Origin: Faecalibacter macacae
GTDB lineage: Bacteria > Bacteroidota > Bacteroidia > Flavobacteriales > Weeksellaceae
Assembly: GCF_003687725.1 (NCBI RefSeq)
Contig: NZ_RDOJ01000020.1
Location: 243 to 51,314 of the forward strand
DNA: 51,072 nucleotides
Reading direction: 5' to 3'
Both the position numbers and the translations under genes were made by a program. This document shows, in pieces, positions 45,202 to 51,072 of this stretch (positions within the stretch are counted from its first letter, which is position 1; every line of letters starts with the position of its first letter). Under the pieces are notes generated by a model, which saw only the letters and a list, made by a program, of their open reading frames with translations, was not told the DNA's origin and did no database searches.

Positions 45202-46128
45202 TTATTTTCTTTTAAAATCTCTCACTATTAATTCAGTAACAGCCATCTTTTTATAAAGACCTCTCGCCTCTTCTGCTGGATATCCAAAATAAGATTTTTC
45301 ACCTGCTAAAGATTTGCTTACCCCTGCTTGCGCAAGTAATACCGCTTTAGCACCAATAGTTACACCACTTGTAATACCAACTTGTCCCCAAATAGAAACT
45401 TCATCCTCTACATTAACACATCCTGCAATACCAACTTGTGAAGCGATTAGACATTTTTTACCGATAATCGTATCATGACCTATTTGGATTAAGTTATCCA
45501 TAATTGTTCCTTCACCAATAATTGTTGATGCAGTTACACCACGATCGATTGTACAATTTGCTCCGATTTCTACATTATTTTCGATAATTACGTTTCCTAC
45601 AGATTTCATACGATCAAAACCTGTTTCACGTTTTTTGTAATAAAAAGCATCAGCTCCTAAAACAGTCCCTGAACGAATTACTACATTATCCCCAATAATA
45701 GAATAATCGTTGATAGATGCATTTGAATGAATCACACAATTTTTTCCAATTTTAACATGATTTCCAATGAAAGCACCTGGTTGTATAATTGTTCCTTCAC
45801 CAATTTCTGCAGTTTCACTAATGTTTTTTGTAGCTTCTAAAAATGGTAAAAAGTGTTGACCAATTTTAACAAAATCACGAAACGGATCATCAGAAATGAT
45901 TAAAGCTTTTCCTTCAGGACATTCAACTTCTTTATTAATTAATACAATGGTTGCTGCAGATTCCAATGCTTTATCATAATATTTTGGATGATCTACAAAT
46001 ACAATATCTCCTGCTTCTACTCTATGAATTTCGTTAATTCCGTGTACTGGGAAATTAGCATCCCCTATATATTTTGCATCAATAATAGATGCCACTTCAT
46101 CTAATTGATATATTCTTGGAAATTTCAT
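45202..46128 (-). CDS. LpxD-like UDP-3-O-acyl-glucosamine N-acyltransferase
   Basis: A 308-residue left-handed beta-helix acyltransferase. The N-terminal uridine-binding domain (about 1-95; INEIHRVEAGDIVFVDHPKY) precedes about nine hexapeptide-repeat coils (IGEGTIIQPGAFIGNHVKIG to the end) with the catalytic-His loop IQIGHDTIIG. LpxD transfers a hydroxyacyl chain to lipid A precursor. Bacteroidota often carry a second, shorter LpxD homologue next to sucD, and this one fits that place; it may act on another sugar. It lies upstream of sucD on the same strand but is separated by a terminator and a promoter. Confidence 0.82.
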   Translation of the reverse strand: MKFPRIYQLDEVASIIDAKYIGDANFPVHGINEIHRVEAGDIVFVDHPKYYDKALESAATIVLINKEVECPEGKALIISDDPFRDFVKIGQHFLPFLEATKNISETAEIGEGTIIQPGAFIGNHVKIGKNCVIHSNASINDYSIIGDNVVIRSGTVLGADAFYYKKRETGFDRMKSVGNVIIENNVEIGANCTIDRGVTASTIIGEGTIMDNLIQIGHDTIIGKKCLIASQVGIAGCVNVEDEVSIWGQVGITSGVTIGAKAVLLAQAGVSKSLAGEKSYFGYPAEEARGLYKKMAVTELIVRDFKRK

Positions 46129-46150
46129 TTACTCTTTTGAATTTGATGTA

Positions 46151-46158
46151 CAAATATA
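46151..46158 (-). promoter_or_regulatory. -7 element for the LpxD-like gene
   Basis: Leftward TATATTTG, an exact consensus match, 22 bases before the ATG at 46128. Confidence 0.5.
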
Positions 46159-46166
46159 ACAATAAA

Positions 46167-46193
46167 AAAAGCTGTACCATAGGTACAACTTTT
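46167..46193 (-). terminator. Terminator of the META lipoprotein gene
   Basis: 12-bp stem with one mismatch (AAAAGCTGTACC / GGTACAACTTTT) and loop ATA, followed leftward by a long T run. Confidence 0.78.
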
Positions 46194-46217
46194 ATAATAT
46201 AATGATAAATTATTTGA

Positions 46218-47006
46218 TTATCTCGGTTGTTTTAAATTACCAAAAACCATCGTTTTAACTCCATTAGCGTATAATACTAATTTTCCATTAGAAATTTCGT
46301 AAGAATTCGTTGCATTAAAACGCTCATTAAAACTTGCTTCATCTACTCCATCACATGCCATACGAGTTGTAGCAATATTTCCCATTTTAATATTCTTTCC
46401 AATTGCTACATAACCTCCAGTTAGATTATTACATCCGTTAGTTCCCGAAATTTGGTTATTTTGGAATGTAACAGTTGGTTTTTTATTAGGAAAACGTTGG
46501 TCTAAAGTTTTTGCACTTCTATCTTTTGCTATAAACTCTTCCAAAACCCATGTTCCAGCTAAAGAAGTTGGACGTTTAAAACGCATTACAGCTATATCTC
46601 CTTGTATTAAAGTTAATGTTTCATCAGAAATAGAATATTTTAACTTTCCTTTCAATTTTGAATTAAATGCGTAATCATTTACACCTTGACAAGCTTTCAT
46701 AGTTGCTGCCATATTTCCAAATGAAATTTCGTTTCCTTTAACTGTCACAGCTCCATTTAATGTGTTACATCCATCAGATGCATTTAATAGACTATTTGAA
46801 ACAAAATTTAAATAAGGAGCCCCATCTGGAAAACTATCCACCAATGATTTTCCGTCATTTGTTGCAAGGTAATCTAATTCCCATTTCCCTAATATTGAAT
46901 TATTTTCTGTAGGTTTTGTAAGACCTGGTAGCTGAGTTGAGCAAGAAGTAGTTAATGCTGTTGCTAAAATCCCAACAAACATCATCTTTAAGATAGTTTT
47001 TTTCAT
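46218..47006 (-). CDS. Lipoprotein with two META/HslJ domains
   Basis: A 262-residue lipoprotein with lipobox TTSC (about residue 22) and two tandem META domains, about 38-150 and 150-255. Each shows the family strands: GKWELDYLAT with ASDGCNTLNGAV and KACQGVN; then GTWVLEEFIA with GTNGCNNLTGGY and MACDGVD. HslJ of E. coli is a META protein linked to novobiocin tolerance; the general function is unknown. The duplication and the conserved Cys pair in each domain suggest disulphide bonds. Its own terminator indicates a single-gene unit. Confidence 0.9.
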   Translation of the reverse strand: MKKTILKMMFVGILATALTTSCSTQLPGLTKPTENNSILGKWELDYLATNDGKSLVDSFPDGAPYLNFVSNSLLNASDGCNTLNGAVTVKGNEISFGNMAATMKACQGVNDYAFNSKLKGKLKYSISDETLTLIQGDIAVMRFKRPTSLAGTWVLEEFIAKDRSAKTLDQRFPNKKPTVTFQNNQISGTNGCNNLTGGYVAIGKNIKMGNIATTRMACDGVDEASFNERFNATNSYEISNGKLVLYANGVKTMVFGNLKQPR

Positions 47007-47191
47007 ATTCTATTTCAGTTTATGGTTAAATAATTAGCCAATACCATACCAAATTTGATATTAGCATTTATTGATTTATGATTTAACTGTAGTAGAAGTA
47101 ATTAAAAAAATAAATCTTATTTTAAATCAATTATAATTAGAAAAAATAATAAATTTTGAAATTATTAAATCCTTCCTATTTTAATATTATC

Positions 47192-47199
47192 TAATTTTG
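47192..47199 (+). promoter_or_regulatory. -7 element for dnaG
   Basis: TAATTTTG, an exact TAnnTTTG match, ending 15 bases before the proposed TTG start at 47215. It overlaps an in-frame TTG at 47197, which therefore is unlikely to be the start. Confidence 0.5.
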
Positions 47200-47214
47200 A
47201 AAAAATTTCAAACA

Positions 47215-49143
47215 TTGATTTCTAAAAATTCCATAGATACTATATTTAATACCGCAAGAGTCGAAGAGGTAATTGGTGATTTTGTACAGTTAAAACGTGC
47301 CGGAAGTAGTTTAAAAGGACTTTCTCCGTTTACTGACGAAAAAACACCATCTTTTGTCGTTTCTCCTGCAAAACAGATTTGGAAAGACTTCTCTACTGGC
47401 AAAGGAGGAAATGTTGTTTCATTTTTGATGGAATTAGAGCAGTTTAGTTATCCTGAAGCGTTACGATGGTTAGCTAAACGATATAATATAGAAATTGAAG
47501 AGGATACTACTTTTTCTCCTGAACAAAAGGAAGCGCAAAAATCCAAAGAAAGTTTATATATCTTAACTGAAGTTGCTAAAAACTTTTTTGTTAATCAACT
47601 TCACGAATCTGAAGAGGGAAACATGATTGGTTTATCTTATTTTAAAGAACGTGGATTTTCTAACGAAATAATAAAAAGATTTGAATTAGGATATTCTCCA
47701 AATAAATGGGATGCTTTTGCAGAATATGCAGAGAAAAAAGGATATTCAAAAGAAGTAATAGAAGCATCTGGATTAGTAAGTTATAAAGAGGATGGAAAAC
47801 GTTTTGACAAATTTAGAGAACGCGTTATTTTTCCTATTTACAGCTATTCTGGGAGACCTATTGGTTTTGGTGGTCGTATTTTACGAAATGATGTAAAAGC
47901 TGCTAAATATCTTAATTCTCCTGAAAACGAAATTTACTTTAAGAGTAAAACTTTATACGGTCTTTTCCAAGCAAAACAAGCTATCTTAAAAAAAGATGAA
48001 TGCTTGTTAGTTGAAGGTTACACTGATGTTCTTTCTATGCACCAAGCGGGTATAGAAAATGTTGTTGCAAGTTCTGGAACTGCTTTAACAAAGGAACAAA
48101 TAGTAATGATTAAGCGTCTAACATCTCACGTTACTGTAATGTATGATGGTGATGCTGCCGGAATTCGTGCTTCATTCCGTGGAATTGATATGATTTTAGC
48201 ACAAGAATTAAATGTGAAGATTTTACCTTTACCTGAAGGTGAAGATCCAGATTCATTCGCAAAAAAACATTCGTCTTCAGAACTTTCTGCTTACATAAAA
48301 GATCATTCAACAGATTTTATCAAATTCAAGGCAAACTTACTTTTAGAGGAAGCGAAACAAGATCCTGTTAAAAAATCTGAATTAATCAGAGAAATAATCA
48401 AATCGATTGCCTTAATTCCAAATATGATTCAGCGCGAATTATATATTATGGAAACAGCTAAAATTATGGAAATACGCGAAGACGTACTTTTCAAAACATT
48501 AGCTCAAATCGACAATAGAGAGGAACCTACTTTTCCTATCGCTGACAGAAAACCTGAATTAACAATTGTTCCTTCTAATAATAAGAAAATTGTTGTTAAT
48601 CATTTAACTATTGTTGAAGATGAAATTATCAAGTTGATTATGCAATTTGGAGATTTAGAAGTTGAATTGAAAGATGATAAAAACGAATTATATCAAACGA
48701 CTGTAATTGAAGAAATCGTTAATCAATTTAATCATAACGATCTTCAATTATCAAATCCATTTTACCAAAGCATTCTTGATGAAGTTAAAATAGGTTTAGA
48801 AAGTAACGAATTGCGAAGTGGTACTTATTTTTCGAGATCAACTAATCAAGATATTACTCAATTAGCAACTCAAATGATGATTGACTCACATTCGATCAGT
48901 GAAAATTGGAAATTAAAACAAGGTATCAGCACAAAAACTATAGAGGATTCTATTTCTAAAGACTTATTTGATGTTTTACTTCGATTTAAAGCACTTTATA
49001 TTGAGAATGAAATTAAGACTTTAATGAACTCTATAAAAGATCCAGAAATGACCGAAATAGAACGTTCTGAAATCATAAAAAAAGTGATGGAATTAACTAA
49101 GATAAAAATGTTTTTCAACTCACATTTAGATAGAATAATATAA
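47215..49143 (+). CDS. dnaG: DNA primase DnaG, zinc ligands absent, TTG start
   Basis: Makes RNA primers for replication. From the TTG at 47215 the protein has 642 residues. The N-terminal domain keeps the family fold (VEEVIGDFVQLKRAGSSLKG, EKTPSFVVSPAKQIWKDF, GKGGNVVSFLM), but the four zinc ligands of the C-x2-H-x17-C-x2-C pattern are Ser37, Thr40, Asp58 and Thr61. The TOPRIM catalytic core is intact: LLVEGYTDVLSM, ASSGTALT and VMYDGDAAGIRA. A C-terminal DnaB-binding helical part ends the protein. No ATG lies near the N-terminus. A -7 element just upstream favours 47215. Confidence 0.95.
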   Translation: MISKNSIDTIFNTARVEEVIGDFVQLKRAGSSLKGLSPFTDEKTPSFVVSPAKQIWKDFSTGKGGNVVSFLMELEQFSYPEALRWLAKRYNIEIEEDTTFSPEQKEAQKSKESLYILTEVAKNFFVNQLHESEEGNMIGLSYFKERGFSNEIIKRFELGYSPNKWDAFAEYAEKKGYSKEVIEASGLVSYKEDGKRFDKFRERVIFPIYSYSGRPIGFGGRILRNDVKAAKYLNSPENEIYFKSKTLYGLFQAKQAILKKDECLLVEGYTDVLSMHQAGIENVVASSGTALTKEQIVMIKRLTSHVTVMYDGDAAGIRASFRGIDMILAQELNVKILPLPEGEDPDSFAKKHSSSELSAYIKDHSTDFIKFKANLLLEEAKQDPVKKSELIREIIKSIALIPNMIQRELYIMETAKIMEIREDVLFKTLAQIDNREEPTFPIADRKPELTIVPSNNKKIVVNHLTIVEDEIIKLIMQFGDLEVELKDDKNELYQTTVIEEIVNQFNHNDLQLSNPFYQSILDEVKIGLESNELRSGTYFSRSTNQDITQLATQMMIDSHSISENWKLKQGISTKTIEDSISKDLFDVLLRFKALYIENEIKTLMNSIKDPEMTEIERSEIIKKVMELTKIKMFFNSHLDRII

Positions 49144-49269
49144 ATAAATTATTGATTAACAATAATATAAACAATAAAAATCATTATTTCTTAATTTTTT
49201 TAGTATTTACTCTTTTTTTTAACTCTTTTTTAACAACCTCTTGAAACATACATTATAAGCGAGTTGTAG

Positions 49270-49293
49270 ATTAATTATGCATACATAATTAAT
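49270..49293. promoter_or_regulatory. Perfect inverted repeat upstream of the RlpA-like gene
   Basis: ATTAATTATG-CATA-CATAATTAAT, a 10-bp perfect inverted repeat about 75 bases before the ATG. It has no T tract and so does not look like a terminator; a dimeric regulator site is possible. Confidence 0.35.
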
Positions 49294-49333
49294 ATCAAAT
49301 TATAATTCATGTAAAATGTATAAAATGCTTTAG

Positions 49334-49341
49334 TATCTTAG
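49334..49341 (+). promoter_or_regulatory. Near-consensus -7 element for the RlpA-like gene
   Basis: TATCTTAG, one base off TAnnTTTG and identical to the ftsX element, 24 bases before the ATG. Confidence 0.3.
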
Positions 49342-49365
49342 ATATATAATCAGAAAATCTAACGG

Positions 49366-49851
49366 ATGAAAAGAAGCATTTTTGCATTATTTATTATGCT
49401 CATGATCGCTCCAATAGCAAAAGCTGAGGGTTATTATACAAACAATTCTAACACAGTTAAAAACTCTAATCCAATCAAAAACAAAGAGTTAAAAGATGTA
49501 ACAGCAAATGTTGAAAAAACAACTACAAATGATGTTACTATAGCTGTAGAAGAAGCCAGAGAAAAATTAACTGGAATTGTTTCTTGGTACGCGGATAAAT
49601 TCCATGGAAACAAAACTTCAAGTGGAGAATTGTACAACAAAAACGAGCTTACTGCGGCTCACAAAACTTTACCTTTTGGAACAAAAGTTAAAGTAACTAA
49701 CATTAAAAACGGAAAATCTGTTGTTGTTAAAATTAATGATAGAGGACCACACTCTAAATCAAGAGTTCTAGATTTAAGTAGAGCTGCTTTTACTGAGATT
49801 GGATCTATCAATGCAGGAATTTTAAACATCGAAATGGAAGTCGTAAAATAA
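49366..49851 (+). CDS. RlpA-like double-psi beta-barrel protein
   Basis: A 161-residue protein with a signal peptide (MKRSIFALFIMLMIAPIAKA) and a Asn/Thr/Lys-rich linker (about 25-68). The double-psi barrel domain follows: GIVSWYADKFHGNKTSSGE, LTAAHKTLPFGTKVKVTN, and VKINDRGPHSKSRVLDLSRA, whose Asp in NDRGP is the catalytic position in RlpA lytic transglycosylases. It lacks the SPOR domain that targets E. coli RlpA to septa, so its localisation is probably different. Followed by a strong hairpin shared with a convergent gene. Confidence 0.92.
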   Translation: MKRSIFALFIMLMIAPIAKAEGYYTNNSNTVKNSNPIKNKELKDVTANVEKTTTNDVTIAVEEAREKLTGIVSWYADKFHGNKTSSGELYNKNELTAAHKTLPFGTKVKVTNIKNGKSVVVKINDRGPHSKSRVLDLSRAAFTEIGSINAGILNIEMEVVK

Positions 49852-49872
49852 TACGCTTTTAGATATTAAAGT

Positions 49873-49908
49873 AAAAGGCTGAAAACTTATAGTTTTCAGC
49901 CTTTTTTA
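49873..49908. terminator. Bidirectional terminator
   Basis: 15-bp stem AAAAGGCTGAAAACT / AGTTTTCAGCCTTTT with loop TAT and T residues, between two convergent genes. Confidence 0.9.
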
Positions 49909-49910
49909 TT

Positions 49911-50246
49911 TTAATGATGTTTTTTACCGTAATGATTTTTTCCTTTCCCACCTTTATAATTTCCTTTCCCTTTCTTATGAGAACTTTTATAGTTTTTATG
50001 TTTTTGGTGTCCTGGTGCATATCTTCTTGCAGATTGTTCTCCATAAACTTTTTTCTTATGCCCTGGAGGTAAATCTTTTCTTTTAGTTTCGTATTTTACA
50101 TCATAACGAGGATATTTTTTACTTTTTGATTTATGTTTTGATTTATGCTCAATTCCATAAATACTTGTTGTACCATTACAAGATGTTATAAATAATCCAA
50201 TAAAACCGAAAGTAAGGAGAAGACTTAATTTTTTTAATATTTTCAT
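49911..50246 (-). CDS. Lys/His-rich small lipoprotein
   Basis: A 111-residue lipoprotein with lipobox ITSC (Cys23). The mature part is extremely basic, with KHKSKSKK and a closing KGKGNYKGGKGKNHYGKKHH. In the middle, KDLPPGHKKKVYGEQSARRY and APGHQKHK resemble a repeated PPG/PGH-(K)-Y-G motif found in small Bacteroidota lipoproteins often labelled quinol oxidase subunit 4, a label with no real support. The basic tail could bind nucleic acid, anionic polysaccharide or metals; this is a guess from composition. Convergent with the RlpA-like gene. Confidence 0.75.
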   Translation of the reverse strand: MKILKKLSLLLTFGFIGLFITSCNGTTSIYGIEHKSKHKSKSKKYPRYDVKYETKRKDLPPGHKKKVYGEQSARRYAPGHQKHKNYKSSHKKGKGNYKGGKGKNHYGKKHH

Positions 50247-50354
50247 TTTTAATAATTTTCAATCAAAATTGATAAAACAATTACCTTACCAAAAAGAAAA
50301 TATCTCTACATTTTAATATAATTTCGGATAAAAACAAACTATTAATGACTAAAA

Positions 50355-51072
50355 TCACACCTTACCTATCTTTTTAATTCCTAATCCAAATCCTATAGGT
50401 AATCCACTTTTTTCAGAAATAATAAAACTATTTTTTTCTTTTAAATGGTCATTATGTAATGTTTCTTCAAATTCTAAAACTTGTGAAAAGCAAACTTCAG
50501 TTCCACCAAAAAAAATAGTCCATTCGTCACGCGTTTTTGTCAAGAAAATCTTATTTAATTCTTCCTTAATTTCCGGCTTGAACTTTAATGAAACTAAATT
50601 CTCTGATTTCCATTCAGGTTTATCTAAAACATCGCAGATATTTTGCCAAAATTTTTCTTCTAAACCTGCTAAAACAATAAACTTATCATCCTTACATTTA
50701 TAAATAGAATAATTAGGTAATTTACCTCCTAAAACATCCATTGCTTGTTCAGCTTCATTGTACCAAACAGGCGGAGCTAAAAGCGCATTCATAGACAAAG
50801 AAGCTTCTGTAATAGAAATATCAAACCAATCTCCTACACCACTATTTGTGCGTTGAATAATCCCCAATAAAACAGAGGAAATAATTTGTTCTGTTCCACC
50901 AAATAAATCAGCCACTTGGAAAGGCGGCATTACAACATTTCCATTTTCATCTTTGTTACTTGCTAAGAGGCCTGAAATTGCCATAAAATTAAGATCATGA
51001 CCAGCCAAATCCTTTAGATTTGAAAATCTTAAATTGTAATAAAAAAAAAGAAGAGAATAGAGTTTGAGTACA
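50355..51072 (-). CDS. CaiB/BaiF family CoA-transferase, C-terminal part, truncated by window edge
   Basis: The open frame runs to the right end of the window and its start lies outside. The DLAGHDLNFMAISGLLA segment is the family's central motif, followed by PPFQVADLFGGTEQI, SITEASLSMNALL, LGGKLPNYSIYKC and FIVLAGLEEKFWQNIC. These enzymes (class III CoA-transferases; alpha-methylacyl-CoA racemase relatives) carry CoA on a catalytic Asp; that residue should lie near or beyond the edge. A TTG at 51008 is not a real start because the frame stays open upstream. The stretch before the motif (LLFFYYNLRFSNL) is unusual, with a 9-base homopolymer. Confidence 0.82.
   Translation of the reverse strand, partial: VLKLYSLLFFYYNLRFSNLKDLAGHDLNFMAISGLLASNKDENGNVVMPPFQVADLFGGTEQIISSVLLGIIQRTNSGVGDWFDISITEASLSMNALLAPPVWYNEAEQAMDVLGGKLPNYSIYKCKDDKFIVLAGLEEKFWQNICDVLDKPEWKSENLVSLKFKPEIKEELNKIFLTKTRDEWTIFFGGTEVCFSQVLEFEETLHNDHLKEKNSFIISEKSGLPIGFGLGIKKIGKV

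Noticed and set aside
1-51072. tRNA, rRNA, CRISPR array, insertion sequences, integrases, toxin-antitoxin or phage genes
   Set aside because: None was found on reading both strands; gaps are short and contain only promoters, hairpins and remnants. Small structured RNAs cannot be excluded without a covariance search.

Overview
The window is about 51 kb of chromosome from a low-GC Bacteroidota, most likely a member of the Flavobacteriia (Weeksellaceae/Flavobacteriaceae type). The evidence is strong A+T richness, TTA/TAA-heavy codon use, few clear Shine-Dalgarno sites, the Bacteroidota -7 element TAnnTTTG before many genes, numerous short lipoproteins, BshA (bacillithiol synthesis), an FtsX-DUF3098-UppP-TruB gene cluster, and OMP_b-brl_3 type receptors. 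The genus is not determined here. I see no rRNA, tRNA, CRISPR array, insertion sequence, integrase or phage gene, so this is ordinary chromosome with a few locally rearranged patches.

Layout. 1-6.4 kb: a lipoprotein with shikimate kinase, an S4/Hsp15 protein, an FKBP-like lipoprotein, nicotinate phosphoribosyltransferase and Lon. 6.7-13 kb: a secreted Ntn hydrolase, then a leftward transcript carrying a NagZ-like GH3 enzyme, a serine beta-lactamase-family domain and bshA, with an Alx/TerC membrane protein divergent from it. The GH3 and beta-lactamase reading frames are separated by a single-base phase change at a run of ten A residues and otherwise form one 967-residue protein. 13-15.7 kb: two copies of an outer-membrane-barrel plus DUF4136-lipoprotein module, one copy broken. 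15.7-20.5 kb: mtaB, an oligopeptide-type binding lipoprotein and a membrane-anchored glutamate-synthase-like FMN protein. 20.6-26.2 kb: an accessory-looking patch with small membrane proteins (one split by a stop codon), a secreted protein ending in a TonB-plug-like segment, a membrane-spanning TPR/AraC regulator and a divergent OMP_b-brl_3 receptor.

26.3-36.7 kb: sucA-sucB, an orphan histidine kinase, rsmA-mgtE, and ftsX-DUF3098-uppP-truB. 36.7-39.9 kb: an AraC regulator with an alpha/beta hydrolase, divergent from a succinyl-CoA:acetate CoA-transferase-like gene. 40.0-42.5 kb: a four-gene unit of two lipoproteins, a glutathionylspermidine-synthase-like (YgiC) protein and a DUF4240 protein. 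42.6-51 kb: a membrane protein, a J-domain/KTSC protein, sucD, an LpxD-like acyltransferase, a double META lipoprotein, dnaG (no zinc ligands, TTG start), an RlpA-like protein, a Lys/His-rich lipoprotein and the C-terminal part of a CaiB/BaiF CoA-transferase cut by the window edge.

Central metabolism is well represented: SucA, SucB and SucD cover the 2-oxoglutarate to succinate steps (sucC and lpd are elsewhere), and the CoA-transferase could provide a bypass between succinyl-CoA and acetate. Envelope functions dominate the rest. Most convergent gene pairs share a strong AT-flanked hairpin that can act in both directions.
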